Positions 8,081 to 17,170 of a stretch of DNA of 64,000 nucleotides are shown piece after piece. Source of the stretch: Rhizobium sp. SSA_523. Lineage in GTDB: Bacteria > Pseudomonadota > Alphaproteobacteria > Rhizobiales > Rhizobiaceae. Location: the NCBI RefSeq assembly GCF_030435705.1, contig NZ_CP129381.1, positions 1,054,001 to 1,118,000 of the forward strand. Reading direction: 5' to 3'. The position numbers and the translations under genes were made by a program. The notes under the pieces were generated by a model. That model was not told the DNA's origin. It saw nothing but the letters and a program-made list of their open reading frames with translations, and did no database searches. Position 1 is the first letter of the stretch, and each line of letters starts with the position of its first letter.

Positions 8081-9487
8081 ATGTTGCTGCTGATCGGCTC
8101 CTTCCTCCTGCTTCTGATCATCGGGACGCCCGTGGCTGTGTCCATGGCGGTCGCATCGCTTCTCTATCTCGTCCTGTATGGCGTGGCGCCCGATATCATC
8201 GCCGCGCAGCGCATGATCGCCGGCGTGGAAAGCTTTCCGCTGATTGCCGTTCCCTTCTTCATCCTGGCCGGCAATCTGATGAACATTGCCGGCGTCACCG
8301 GCCGCATCTATCGCTTCGCGCTCGCGCTGGTGGGCTGGATGAAGGGCGGGCTGGCGCAGGTCAACATCATCGGCTCGGTGGTCTTTTCCGGCATGTCGGG
8401 CACCGCGCTCGCCGATGCCGCCGGCATCGGCACGATCGAGATCAAGGCGATGAAGGATCACGGCTATCCCGTAGAGGCGGCGGTCGGCGTTACCGCAGCT
8501 TCGGCGACGCTCGGGCCGATCTTCCCGCCATCCCTGCCCTTCGTCATCTATGGCATGATGGCCAATGCCTCGATCGGCGCCCTGTTCATGGCCGGCATCA
8601 TCCCGGGCGTGGTAATGACCGTCCTGATGATGCTGACCGTCTACATCTTTGCCAAGCGCAAGGGCTGGGGGTCCGATACGCCCTTCGAACTCCGCCAATT
8701 GCTGTTTGCCTCGCTCGAAATCCTCATCGTGCTGGCCTTTCCGGCCGCCATTTACCTCCTGATCCTGGCCGGCCTGTCGGTCAACGTCGCCGTGCTGATC
8801 GGCCTTGCCGTCCTCGTCGCGCTCGACTGGTATTTCGATTTTTCCGCCGTCATGGCACTGATGACGCCGGTGCTTCTGATCGGCGGCATGACCATGGGAT
8901 GGTTCACGCCGACCGAAGCCGCGGTTGCCGCCGTGCTCTGGTCGCTCTTTCTGGGTCTGGTGCGGTACCGCACCATGACGCTGCGAACGCTTGCCAAGGC
9001 GTCGTTCGACACGATCGAGACGACGGCTTCGGTCCTGTTCATCGTCACCGCCGCCTCGATCTTCGCATGGCTTCTGACTGTCAGCCAGGCAGCGCAGCTG
9101 TTTTCCGATTTCATGTTCGCGCTGACGGATAGCTGGTGGACCTTCCTGATCATCGTCAACATCCTGCTGCTGGTCGTCGGCGCCTTTCTGGATACGATTG
9201 CCGCGATCAGCATTCTGGTGCCGATCCTGATGCCGGTGGCTGCACGTTACGGCATCGATCCCGTGCATCTCGGCTTGATCATCACGCTGAACCTGATGAT
9301 CGGCCTGCTGACGCCGCCGGTCGGCATGGTGCTCTTCGTGCTGTCGCGCATTTCGAAACTGTCGGTGGAGCGAACCACGCTCGCCATTCTTCCCTGGATG
9401 GTGCCGCTGCTCATCGCGCTCGGCCTCATCACCTTCATACCGGCCATCACCCTCTGGCTTCCAACCCAGCTTGGTCTGATCCGGTAA
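8081..9487 (+). CDS. TRAP transporter large permease, DctM family
   Basis: 468 residues with about 12 hydrophobic helices; forms the Na+- or H+-driven channel of the TRAP system. Family signatures are VESFPLIAVPFFILAGNLMN, FSGMSGTALADAAGIGTIEI, ATLGPIFPPSLPFVIYG and LMIGLLTPPVGMVLFV. Somewhat longer than the usual 425-430 residues because of an extra segment around 200-260 with two more hydrophobic stretches, seen in some TRAP subfamilies. Starts 3 bases after dctQ ends, so translation is probably coupled. Confidence 0.95.
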   Translation: MLLLIGSFLLLLIIGTPVAVSMAVASLLYLVLYGVAPDIIAAQRMIAGVESFPLIAVPFFILAGNLMNIAGVTGRIYRFALALVGWMKGGLAQVNIIGSVVFSGMSGTALADAAGIGTIEIKAMKDHGYPVEAAVGVTAASATLGPIFPPSLPFVIYGMMANASIGALFMAGIIPGVVMTVLMMLTVYIFAKRKGWGSDTPFELRQLLFASLEILIVLAFPAAIYLLILAGLSVNVAVLIGLAVLVALDWYFDFSAVMALMTPVLLIGGMTMGWFTPTEAAVAAVLWSLFLGLVRYRTMTLRTLAKASFDTIETTASVLFIVTAASIFAWLLTVSQAAQLFSDFMFALTDSWWTFLIIVNILLLVVGAFLDTIAAISILVPILMPVAARYGIDPVHLGLIITLNLMIGLLTPPVGMVLFVLSRISKLSVERTTLAILPWMVPLLIALGLITFIPAITLWLPTQLGLIR

Positions 9488-9511
9488 ATGTCAAGCGAAA
9501 GGCAACCGACG

Positions 9512-10570
9512 ATGAAGACGCGCGTGGCCCGGCTTTATGCAGAGCGGGACCTGAAGGTCGAGGAAGCGGACTATGCTTTGCCCGGTCCCGGCGAAGTGCT
9601 TCTCGCCATGGCGGCAGGCGGGATCTGCGGCTCCGACCTTCATTACTACCAGGATGGGGGCTTCGGGCCGGTGCGGGTCCGCGAGCCGATCATTGCCGGT
9701 CATGAGGCGTCAGGTTTCGTGGAAGCGCTTGGCGAAGGGGTTAGCGGGCTGCAGGTCGGCCAGTTGGTGGCGGTCAATCCCTCGCAGCCATGCGGACACT
9801 GCCGGTTCTGTGAGGCAGACCTGCCAATTCACTGCCTGAACATGCGCTTCATGGGATCGGCGATGCGCCTGCCGCATGAGAACGGCATGTTTCGCGACCG
9901 TTTCGTGGTGCCCGCGATCCAGTGTCATGCCGTGAGCGGCCCGGTTTCGGCTGGCGAAGCCGCCTGTGCCGAGCCGCTTGCGGTCTGCCTTCACGCCGTC
10001 GCACAGGCCGGCGATCTGCGCGGCGCCAGCGTTCTGGTCACCGGCGCAGGACCCATCGGTCTGCTCGTGGTTGCCGCGCTCAGAGAGGCCGGCGCAGGCG
10101 AAATCGTCGTGACCGATCTTGCGGATGCAGCCCTGGCTCGAGCACCTGCCATGGGCGCAACCCGAACGATCAATGTCGCCACCAATCCGGACGCGCTCCT
10201 GCCGTTCCAGGACAACAAGGGGAGCTTCGACGTCGCCTTTGATTGCTCTGCTGCGGGTCCGGCCCTGCGCGCGATATTCGCGTCGATCCGGCCGCGCGGC
10301 ACGATTGTCCAGGTCGGCGTGACCGGTGACATGACCATTCCCCTGAATGCCTTGGTCGGCAAGGAAATCGTCTGGCGTGGCTCGCAGCGCTTCCATGACG
10401 AGTTTGCCATTGCCGTCGATCTCATCTCCACCCGGAGGATCGATGTACGGCCCATCATTTCCCACACCTTCGCCCTGGACGAGGCCGTTCAGGCCTTCGA
10501 GCAGGCCGGCGACCGCAGCGTCGCCTGCAAGGTGCAACTGACGTTTTCGGCCGCAAGGCCCATATCCTGA
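9512..10570 (+). CDS. Zinc-dependent L-idonate/L-gulonate 5-dehydrogenase-like protein
   Basis: 352-residue medium-chain dehydrogenase. Catalytic zinc ligands C39, H64 and E65 (GICGSD, GHEASG) and four structural-zinc cysteines C94, C97, C100 and C108 are all present; the NAD(P) fold has VTGAGPIGLLVVAAL. It resembles L-idonate 5-dehydrogenase (IdnD). Because uxuA and uxuB follow, an attractive role is oxidation of L-gulonate to D-fructuronate, as known for RspB/LgoD-type enzymes; L-idonate is the alternative. Start 9512 has an AAAGG upstream; an ATG at 9488 overlapping the dctM stop is also in frame. Confidence 0.85.
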   Translation: MKTRVARLYAERDLKVEEADYALPGPGEVLLAMAAGGICGSDLHYYQDGGFGPVRVREPIIAGHEASGFVEALGEGVSGLQVGQLVAVNPSQPCGHCRFCEADLPIHCLNMRFMGSAMRLPHENGMFRDRFVVPAIQCHAVSGPVSAGEAACAEPLAVCLHAVAQAGDLRGASVLVTGAGPIGLLVVAALREAGAGEIVVTDLADAALARAPAMGATRTINVATNPDALLPFQDNKGSFDVAFDCSAAGPALRAIFASIRPRGTIVQVGVTGDMTIPLNALVGKEIVWRGSQRFHDEFAIAVDLISTRRIDVRPIISHTFALDEAVQAFEQAGDRSVACKVQLTFSAARPIS

Positions 10571-10580
10571 AGGTCATCCC

Positions 10581-11783
10581 ATGAGACATACCTGGCGCTG
10601 GTTCGGTCCGATCGACAAAGTGAGCGTGCGCGATGCCGCCCAGGCGGGCGCTGAAGGCATAGTCAGCGCTCTGCATCATATTCCGACGGGCGAGGTCTGG
10701 CCCGAGGACGAGATCGGGAAGCGCCATGAGGCCATTCGCGCCGGCGGCCTCGTCTGGGACGTGGTGGAGAGCGTTCCGGTGTCCGAGGACATCAAGACCC
10801 AAAGCGGTGACTGGAAGGTCCATGTCGCCAATTGGCAGGAGACCTTGCGGCGGTTGTCGAGATCGGGCATTCGCACCGTCTGCTACAATTTCATGCCGGT
10901 CCTGGACTGGACGCGTACGGACTTGCGCTGGGAAACCCGGCACGGGGCCAAGGCCATGCGTTTCGACCTCGCCGAATTCGTCGCCTTCGACCTGCACATC
11001 CTCAAGCGGCCTGGCGCCGCGCAGGATTATCCCGAGGCTTTGCGCGATGAGGCGGCCCGCCGCTTTTCCACGATGAGCGACGAAAAGATCTCGGCCCTTG
11101 GCAGGAATATCGGCGCCGGGCTGCCCGGATCGGCGGATGGCTACACGCTCGATCAGCTGCTCGATAAACTGCGCAGCTATCAGGGAGTAGACCGCGCGAG
11201 ACTGCAGCAGAACCTGATCGATTTCCTGACGGAGGTCACGCCGGTCGCCGAGGATGTCGGCATCAACATCTGCGCGCATGGCGACGATCCACCTTGGCCC
11301 CTGCTCGGTCTGCCGCGCATCCTCTCGACCGAAGAGGATTATGCTCACATGCTAAAGGCAGTGGATGCGCGTGCCAATGGCGTGACGCTCTGCACCGGCT
11401 CACTCGGCGCCAGGGCGGATAATGACCTGCCCTTCATCGCCTCGCGCTTTGCCGACCGCATCCATTTCGTCCATTTGCGCAATGTGACCCGCGATACCGA
11501 TACCGTGCCATGCTCCTTCTTCGAAGACGAGCATCTGGAGGGCGGCACCGACATGGTCGCCGTGATCGCCGCTCTCGTTTCCGAGGAGGCAAAGCGGCGG
11601 GCCGAGGGCCGGAGCGACCATCAGATCCCGATGCGCCCCGATCACGGCCAGGAAATCCTCGATGATCTGTCGCGCGGCGCACAGCCCGGCTATCCCGCAA
11701 TCGGCCGCCTGAAGGGCCTTGCGGAATTGCGCGGCATCGAGCGTGCGCTGACCCATAAGCGCTATGGACTGGAGCCCGCATGA
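10581..11783 (+). CDS. uxuA: Mannonate dehydratase
   Basis: 400-residue UxuA, which dehydrates D-mannonate to 2-keto-3-deoxy-D-gluconate in the cytoplasm (Ashwell pathway). Near full-length family match: MRHTWRWFGPIDKVSVRDAAQAG at the start, CYNFMPVLDWTRTDL, ICAHGDDPPWPLLGLPRI with metal-binding Cys/His residues, and MRPDHGQEI near the end. Sits between the dehydrogenase gene and the fructuronate-reductase gene, overlapping the latter by 4 bp. The gene for 2-keto-3-deoxygluconate kinase is not in the window. Confidence 0.96.
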   Translation: MRHTWRWFGPIDKVSVRDAAQAGAEGIVSALHHIPTGEVWPEDEIGKRHEAIRAGGLVWDVVESVPVSEDIKTQSGDWKVHVANWQETLRRLSRSGIRTVCYNFMPVLDWTRTDLRWETRHGAKAMRFDLAEFVAFDLHILKRPGAAQDYPEALRDEAARRFSTMSDEKISALGRNIGAGLPGSADGYTLDQLLDKLRSYQGVDRARLQQNLIDFLTEVTPVAEDVGINICAHGDDPPWPLLGLPRILSTEEDYAHMLKAVDARANGVTLCTGSLGARADNDLPFIASRFADRIHFVHLRNVTRDTDTVPCSFFEDEHLEGGTDMVAVIAALVSEEAKRRAEGRSDHQIPMRPDHGQEILDDLSRGAQPGYPAIGRLKGLAELRGIERALTHKRYGLEPA

Positions 11784-13189
11784 CCCGCTTTCTCTGCCAA
11801 GACGCCGCCATCAACGAAGGGGTGCGCCGCCCTCAATTCGATCGGCAGGCTCTCAAGCCCGGCATCGTGCATATCGGCCTCGGGGCCTTCAACCGCGCCC
11901 ATCAGGCGGTGTTCACCCAGCGGGCGCTGGAAACGGCCTTCGGGCCCTGGGGTATCATCGCCGTCAATCTGCGCTCGCCGGAGCCCGTGGAGGCGCTCAA
12001 TGCGCAGGATGGGCTCTATTCCATAACCGTCCGCAGCGAGGCGGGCGATCAGTCGGAGATCATCGGCGCGACGCTCGAGGGTATCTGCGCAGCAACCGAT
12101 GGACCGCGGGTTCTTGACAGTCTGGCGCATCCGGACATCCGGATCGTCACCATGACCGTCTCTGAAAAGGCCTATGGTCTCGATCCGGTGACGGGCGGGC
12201 TCGACTTGGCCCATCCGGCCGTGGCCGCGGATCTTCAGACGCCGGAGACACCCTCTGGCGTTCTGGGCTTCATCGTCGAGGGGCTGTCGCGCAGACGCCA
12301 AGCTGGCCTGAAGCCTTTCACCGTGCTGTGCTGCGACAATCTTCCCTCGAACGGCACCGTCATCCGCAGGCTGGTCCTGGACATGGCGCAGCGGCGCGAT
12401 CCGGCTCTGGCGGCCTGGGTGGCGGAGCATGGCGCCTTCCCCTGCTCCATGGTGGATCGCATCGTGCCGGCGGCAACCGGGGAGACGCGGGCCAGGGCCG
12501 TTCGGCTGCTTGGCGTCGAGGACCGGCTGGCCCTCGATACCGAACCTTTCATCCAGTGGGTGATCGAGGACCGTTTCGTCGACGGGCGGCCGCAATGGGA
12601 GGCCGGCGGCGCCATCTTCGCCGACAATGTGGAACCCTATGAGAAGATGAAACTGCGTTTGCTGAATGGCACGCACACGCTTCTTGCGCATCTGGGCATC
12701 CTGCACGGACTGGACTATATTCGCGAGACCATGGCCGATCCGGCGCTGGCTGCCAAAGCGAGAGCGCATATGGAAGAGGTAGTCGAGACGCTGGATCCGG
12801 TTCCCGGCATCGATCTGTCCGCTTACATTGACGAGCTTCTGGCGCGTTTCGCCAATCCGACGATCGACCATCGCACACTCCAGATCTCCCTCGACACGAC
12901 GCAAAAGCTGCCGCAACGCCTGCTCTCGCCGGCCATGGATGCCCTCTCGCGAGGCGGCGACGCCGCCGCCACAGCCTATGCGGTCGGCGTGTGGATGGCG
13001 GCCGTCCGCCGCCGCGGTGATTGTGACGATCCGCGCCGAAAGGAGGTTCTGGATGCCGCCGCCGCCATGGATGATCGCGATCCCTCGGCAAGCTTCTTTG
13101 CCATCCCCGGCCTCTTTCCACCCCAGCTCATCGCAGCGCGCCAATGGCGGGACCGCGTCAACGCCGCCGTCACCACGTTCGGCGGCTAG
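11780..13189 (+). CDS. uxuB: Mannitol-dehydrogenase-family fructuronate reductase
   Basis: 469-residue long-chain polyol dehydrogenase (MtlD/UxuB/UxaB family). N-terminal NAD-binding region VHIGLGAFNRAHQAVFT; catalytic K-x5-N-x2-H motif in KLRLLNGTHTLLAH. The coupling to uxuA (ATGA overlap) points to D-fructuronate/D-mannonate interconversion, which yields the UxuA substrate. Mannitol dehydrogenase activity cannot be excluded from sequence alone, but no polyol context is nearby. Last gene of the operon; a GC-rich hairpin follows. Confidence 0.9.
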   Translation: MTRFLCQDAAINEGVRRPQFDRQALKPGIVHIGLGAFNRAHQAVFTQRALETAFGPWGIIAVNLRSPEPVEALNAQDGLYSITVRSEAGDQSEIIGATLEGICAATDGPRVLDSLAHPDIRIVTMTVSEKAYGLDPVTGGLDLAHPAVAADLQTPETPSGVLGFIVEGLSRRRQAGLKPFTVLCCDNLPSNGTVIRRLVLDMAQRRDPALAAWVAEHGAFPCSMVDRIVPAATGETRARAVRLLGVEDRLALDTEPFIQWVIEDRFVDGRPQWEAGGAIFADNVEPYEKMKLRLLNGTHTLLAHLGILHGLDYIRETMADPALAAKARAHMEEVVETLDPVPGIDLSAYIDELLARFANPTIDHRTLQISLDTTQKLPQRLLSPAMDALSRGGDAAATAYAVGVWMAAVRRRGDCDDPRRKEVLDAAAAMDDRDPSASFFAIPGLFPPQLIAARQWRDRVNAAVTTFGG

Positions 13190-13256
13190 ACCAGTGCCCG
13201 CCACCTCGCTTGTCACGTCTGGCTCATGATCGGGGGATACGATCCGATGCGGGACC

Positions 13257-13278
13257 GGGGGCAGACCGATGCGCCCCC
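13257..13278. terminator. Hairpin between convergent uxuB and LacI-family gene
   Basis: GGGGGC (13257-13262) pairs with GCCCCC (13273-13278) over a 10-base loop, and flanking GACC/GGTC can extend the stem. It lies in the 94-bp gap between two convergent genes; likely a shared terminator, though no T-run is present. Confidence 0.4.
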
Positions 13279-13283
13279 TTCGG

Positions 13284-14345
13284 TCAATCGCTGCCGTCCT
13301 TCAAGGCATCGAGCGGCCCCTCCAGCGCCGTCCGCGGCGCGACCAGTTGCGGCTCGACCAGAACGATGCGCGCATCAGCCTCCTTGGTGTCCAGAAGCTC
13401 GAAGCCTTTTTCGAGCATTTCCGGGATATTCGGCCTGATCATGTAGACGGGAAAGGGCAGGAAAGAGCCGAAGGGATCATAGTCGAAGCAGCCGACCACG
13501 ATATCGCCGAAAGCTTCCCCGTCATGCTTGCCCATGAAGCGCAGCAGACCTTCGAAATTGATGGCGGAGTTGATGAAGAAGCAGCGCGGCAATCTGCCGT
13601 GCCGCTCATAGAAGCGCTCGAAGGCCAGCGCGGTCATTGCGGGCGAATAGCCGGTGCTCTCCGTGTCGATCCCGGTGGAGCCGCCGCACAGACTTACCTT
13701 TGCATCGTGAAAACCGAGGATGCGCTCGCGGCTTGCATGGTCATTGCGCCCACCGAACATGAAGACATCATCCGGATCGAGCGGACCGGCCCTTAAGGCA
13801 TGCCGGATGATTGCGGAGGTCAGCGCCTTTGCGCCCTGCCTATTGTCGGAAATGACGGAGCAGGCCAGTTCTCCCGGCAGATCGATATTCACATGCGGCA
13901 CGCCGGCGCTAACGCAGACCCTGTGCACCCCGTCGGGATCCGTGGCGCCTGCGATGAAAAGCGAATCGATCGAGTAGGCGATGAGCGACTCCACCGTCCG
14001 GCGCTCTTCCTCCGGATCGCGCCGTCCCGAAACGACGACCGGCAGGAGGCCGCGCTTGCGTGCCTCTGCCTCGAAGGTCTGCGCCATGGAGGAGAAGAAC
14101 CGCGTGTCATAGACCGGCAGAAGCAGACCCGCCATTCCGGAGCGGGAACTGCGAAGCGCCCGCGCCTGCTGATTGGCGGTATATTTATGCTCCCTTGCGA
14201 GAGACATGATCTTCTTGGCCGTATCCTCCGATATCCGACGTTTGCGCCAGGTCCCATTGAGGACGGCACTGACGGTGGAAGCCGATGCACCCGATTGAAC
14301 CGAAAGATCGTAGATCGTTGCCTTCTTCTGCTCTTTCTCGGTCAT
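13284..14345 (-). CDS. LacI-family transcriptional regulator
   Basis: 353 residues. N-terminal LacI helix-turn-helix at about 9-60 (ATIYDLSVQSGASASTVSAV, then LAREHKYTANQQARALRSSR hinge region) and a periplasmic-binding-protein-like effector domain (about 70-345). Divergent from the sugar ABC operon starting at 14585, with a strong palindromic LacI-type operator and a repeated half-site between them. Probably the repressor of that operon, released by D-allulose or a related ketohexose (inference). The ATG at 14345 is chosen where LacI homology begins. Confidence 0.93.
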   Translation of the reverse strand: MTEKEQKKATIYDLSVQSGASASTVSAVLNGTWRKRRISEDTAKKIMSLAREHKYTANQQARALRSSRSGMAGLLLPVYDTRFFSSMAQTFEAEARKRGLLPVVVSGRRDPEEERRTVESLIAYSIDSLFIAGATDPDGVHRVCVSAGVPHVNIDLPGELACSVISDNRQGAKALTSAIIRHALRAGPLDPDDVFMFGGRNDHASRERILGFHDAKVSLCGGSTGIDTESTGYSPAMTALAFERFYERHGRLPRCFFINSAINFEGLLRFMGKHDGEAFGDIVVGCFDYDPFGSFLPFPVYMIRPNIPEMLEKGFELLDTKEADARIVLVEPQLVAPRTALEGPLDALKDGSD

Positions 14346-14390
14346 GCACACCCTCTCCCATATCCCGCATCTTGTAGATCGCCAGCCCCC

Positions 14391-14418
14391 TTGACGGAAG
14401 CACGCAGAGTGATAATCT
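14391..14418 (+). promoter_or_regulatory. Putative promoter of the ketohexose ABC operon
   Basis: TTGACG (14391-14396), 16-base spacer, TAATCT (14413-14418), placed directly upstream of the two LacI-type operator elements. Position-based call of moderate strength. Confidence 0.4.
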
Positions 14419-14421
14419 GTT

Positions 14422-14439
14422 TGCACCATCGATTGTGCA
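14422..14439. promoter_or_regulatory. LacI-type operator
   Basis: 18-bp inverted repeat TGCACCATC/GATTGTGCA with 8 of 9 pairs matching and a central CG, the standard LacI-family design. Located just downstream of the predicted -10 element. Confidence 0.65.
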
Positions 14440-14449
14440 AGCAAGAAAT

Positions 14450-14461
14450 ATCGATTGTGCA
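14450..14461 (+). promoter_or_regulatory. Second LacI operator half-site
   Basis: ATCGATTGTGCA repeats bases 14428-14439 exactly, at a spacing of 22 bp (two helical turns). The left half is degenerate. It may give cooperative binding of the LacI-family regulator. Confidence 0.45.
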
Positions 14462-14584
14462 GGGTGGACCGCGTGGAGGAACGACGGGACGGAGGCAGCA
14501 GTCGGCAGCGACGCTTTGCGCGGAGGAGCAACCTCTGCCGGACAGGCTTCCGACCGTCAGGGAAAATCAGAGGAGGAGGACCCC

Positions 14585-15565
14585 ATGAAGAGAATTCTGG
14601 CAGCAACGCTCGGCATTTCGCTGGCGCTCTTGGCATCGACCGCATCATTGGCCGCCGAAACCAAACTCGGCGTGGTGGTGAAGATCGGGGGCATTCCGTG
14701 GTTCAACGCCATGGAAGCGGGCATCAAGGAACAGAGCGCAAAACTCGGCGTCAACGGCTTCATGGTCGGTCCGACAAGCGCCGATCCGGCCCTGCAGGTT
14801 CGCGCCATCGAAGACCTGATCGCACAGAAAGTGAATGTCATCGGCGTGGTGCCGAACGATGCCAAGGTTCTGGAGCCGGTTCTGAAGAAGGCGCAGGCGG
14901 CAGGCATCAAGGTCATCACCCATGAATCGCCGAACCAGGCCGGCGCCGACTGGGATTTCGAACTGGCCTCCGCCAAGGGTTTTGGTGAGGCGCATGGCAA
15001 GCTTCTGGCGGAAAAAATGGGCGGCAAGGGCTCCTACGGCGTTTTCGTCGGCTCTCTGACCGTGCCGCTCCACAATGCCTGGGCCGATGCGGCGATCGCC
15101 TATATCAAGGCCAATCACCCGGACATGAAGCTGATCGGCGACCGCTATGGCGTTGCCGAAGATCTGGATAAGAGCCGGTCGACGGCGCTGGACCTGATGT
15201 CCGCCAATCCGGATCTTGCAGGATTCCTCGCCTTCGGATCGCAGGGTCCGATCGGAGCCGGTCGCGCCGTCGAGGAGCGTCGCAAGGACGGCAAGGTCTT
15301 CGTCATCGGTCCGTTTTCGCCCGGACAGGGCGCCAAGCTGATCAAGAGCGGCGCTTTGACCGGCGGCTTCATGTGGAATCCCAAGCAGGCGGGCGAGGTC
15401 TTCGTCACCCTCGCCGATCGCATCGCAAAAGGACAGGAGCCGAAGGCCGGCGACACGATCGAGGGCCTTGGCGCCATCAAGCCGGAAGGCAATACGATCG
15501 TCGTCGACCAGCTCCTGAAGATCGACAAGGAAAGCATCGACAAACTCGTTTCCATGGGCCTCTGA
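14585..15565 (+). CDS. Sugar ABC transporter substrate-binding protein
   Basis: 326 residues with a Sec signal peptide (MKRILAATLGISLALLASTA, cleavage near LAAE). Periplasmic-binding protein of the RbsB/LsrB type I fold (KLGVVVKIGGIPWFNAMEAG, QVRAIEDLIAQKVNVIGVVPND). First gene of an operon that includes D-allulose 3-epimerase, so the ligand is probably a ketohexose such as D-allulose. The ATG at 14585 follows a strong AGAGGAGGAGG site. A terminator-like hairpin follows immediately, which would raise its expression over the membrane subunits. Confidence 0.93.
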   Translation: MKRILAATLGISLALLASTASLAAETKLGVVVKIGGIPWFNAMEAGIKEQSAKLGVNGFMVGPTSADPALQVRAIEDLIAQKVNVIGVVPNDAKVLEPVLKKAQAAGIKVITHESPNQAGADWDFELASAKGFGEAHGKLLAEKMGGKGSYGVFVGSLTVPLHNAWADAAIAYIKANHPDMKLIGDRYGVAEDLDKSRSTALDLMSANPDLAGFLAFGSQGPIGAGRAVEERRKDGKVFVIGPFSPGQGAKLIKSGALTGGFMWNPKQAGEVFVTLADRIAKGQEPKAGDTIEGLGAIKPEGNTIVVDQLLKIDKESIDKLVSMGL

Positions 15566-15583
15566 TCCTCCCGGAGCCTGAGA

Positions 15584-15621
15584 GGGCCGTACGGCGTCGA
15601 ACCGCCGTGCGGCCCGCTTTT
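15584..15621 (+). terminator. Strong hairpin with short U-run after the substrate-binding protein gene
   Basis: 13-bp stem (GGGCCGTACGGCG with CGCCGTGCGGCCC, one G-U pair), 6-base loop, then GCTTTT. It looks like a leaky rho-independent terminator or a 3' stabiliser inside the operon. Confidence 0.7.
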
Positions 15622-15679
15622 CCAAGCCATGTCATCACGCCAGCAGGACCACCCTGGTCAGACGGGGAAACACGCCCTC

Positions 15680-17170
15680 ATGAGTGCACAACCGCTTCTC
15701 TCCCTGAAAAACATCAAGGTCACCTTCGGCGGCGTCCGCGCCCTCAAGAGTGTAGCCTTCGAGGTCAATCCGGGAGAAGTCCATTGCCTGGCCGGTGAAA
15801 ACGGCTGCGGCAAGAGCACGCTGATCAAGGTCATCACCGGCGTTTACAAGCCGGAAGATGGCGCAGAGCTGATCTTCGACGGCAAGCCCATTGCCACCAT
15901 GACGCCGACGCTTGCGCAATCGCTCGGCATACAGGTCATCTGGCAGGATCTGGCACTGTTCGGCGAAATGTCGGTGGCGGAAAACATCGGCTTCCAGCTT
16001 GCCGTCAACGGCCGCTACGGACTGATCGACAAGCGCGCCATCGATAAGGCGGCGCAGACGGCGCTGGCGCGGCTCGGCGTCAGCCTCGACATTCACAGGC
16101 CGCTGAAGGACCTGCCGATCGCCCAGCGCCAGATCGTCGCGATCGCCCGTGCGCTGGTGGGCGAGGCGCGGCTGGTCTTCATGGACGAGCCGACCGCATC
16201 CCTCACACAGTCAGAGGCCGACTACCTGATCGAGATCGTCCGCAACCTCGCCGCTTCGGGCGTGGCGGTGGTCTTCGTCTCGCATCGACTGGCGGAAGTG
16301 CTGGAAATTTCCGACCGGATCACGGTCCTGCGGGATGGCGCTTTGGTCGGCGTCTATCCGGTGCAGGGCATGACCCAGTCGCGGGTGACGGAACTGATGA
16401 CCGGGCGCAATTTCGACAATGCCGTCGTTGCCGCCGATCATGATCACGCTCCTGTTGTTCTTTCCGTCCGCAACCTGACGCGGCACGGCGAATTCGAGGA
16501 TGTATCCTTCGATCTCCGTCGCGGCGAGACGCTTGGCATAACCGGTCTGCTCGGGGCTGGCCGCACGGAACTGGCACTGACCCTGTTCGGTATGCATCGG
16601 CCCCATGCCGGCGAAATCGTCGTCGAGGGCCGGAAGGTCGAATTCGCATCGAACCGCGATGCCATCCGCACCGGTATCGCCTACCTGTCCGAAGACCGGC
16701 TGTCGCTTGGCCTCAATCAGCCGCAATCCATTGCCGACAATCTGGTCATGGCCTCTCTCGATCGCATTCTATCGGGCGGCCTGATCTCACCCGGCCGGAA
16801 AGCCGCGGTAATATCCCACTGGATCGCAGCGCTCGGCGTCAAGATCGGAACGCCGGATGATCCCATCCGCACCTTGTCCGGCGGCAACCAGCAGCGGGTT
16901 GCCATTGCCAAATGGCTGGCGATCGGTCCGAAAATCCTCATCCTCGATGCCCCGACGGTGGGCGTCGACGTGGGAGCCCGTGCCGGGATCTTCGACATCG
17001 TGCGCAAGCTTGCCGCCGAGGGCCTGTCGATCATCCTCATTTCCGACGAACCGCCGGAAGTCTATTTCAATGCCGATCGCGTCGTCCACATGGTGGAGGG
17101 ACGCTTCCAGGCCGTCTACGATCCGCGCACCATTGCGCTCAGCGAACTGGAGGCCGCCGTCTATGCTTAG
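15680..17170 (+). CDS. Sugar ABC transporter ATP-binding protein (double cassette)
   Basis: 496 residues, two fused ATP-binding cassettes of the RbsA/XylG/LsrA type. First cassette: Walker A GENGCGKST and LVFMDEPTASLTQSE. Second: the usual degenerate Walker A (GLLGAGRTE) and an intact signature LSGGNQQRVAIAKWL. Cytoplasmic motor of the importer built with the binding protein before it and the two permeases after it. Start 15680 is preferred (GGGGAAA upstream); 15629 is in frame but has no ribosome site. Overlaps the next gene by 8 bp. Confidence 0.95.
   Translation: MSAQPLLSLKNIKVTFGGVRALKSVAFEVNPGEVHCLAGENGCGKSTLIKVITGVYKPEDGAELIFDGKPIATMTPTLAQSLGIQVIWQDLALFGEMSVAENIGFQLAVNGRYGLIDKRAIDKAAQTALARLGVSLDIHRPLKDLPIAQRQIVAIARALVGEARLVFMDEPTASLTQSEADYLIEIVRNLAASGVAVVFVSHRLAEVLEISDRITVLRDGALVGVYPVQGMTQSRVTELMTGRNFDNAVVAADHDHAPVVLSVRNLTRHGEFEDVSFDLRRGETLGITGLLGAGRTELALTLFGMHRPHAGEIVVEGRKVEFASNRDAIRTGIAYLSEDRLSLGLNQPQSIADNLVMASLDRILSGGLISPGRKAAVISHWIAALGVKIGTPDDPIRTLSGGNQQRVAIAKWLAIGPKILILDAPTVGVDVGARAGIFDIVRKLAAEGLSIILISDEPPEVYFNADRVVHMVEGRFQAVYDPRTIALSELEAAVYA

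Noticed and set aside
7385..9268. 627-codon open frame antisense to the TRAP permease genes
   Set aside because: The translation is charged and low in hydrophobic residues, typical of the mirror of membrane-protein codons. The opposite strand encodes clear DctQ and DctM proteins.
11762..13216. 484-codon open frame antisense to uxuB
   Set aside because: GC-rich third-position shadow; uxuB has full family motifs on the other strand.
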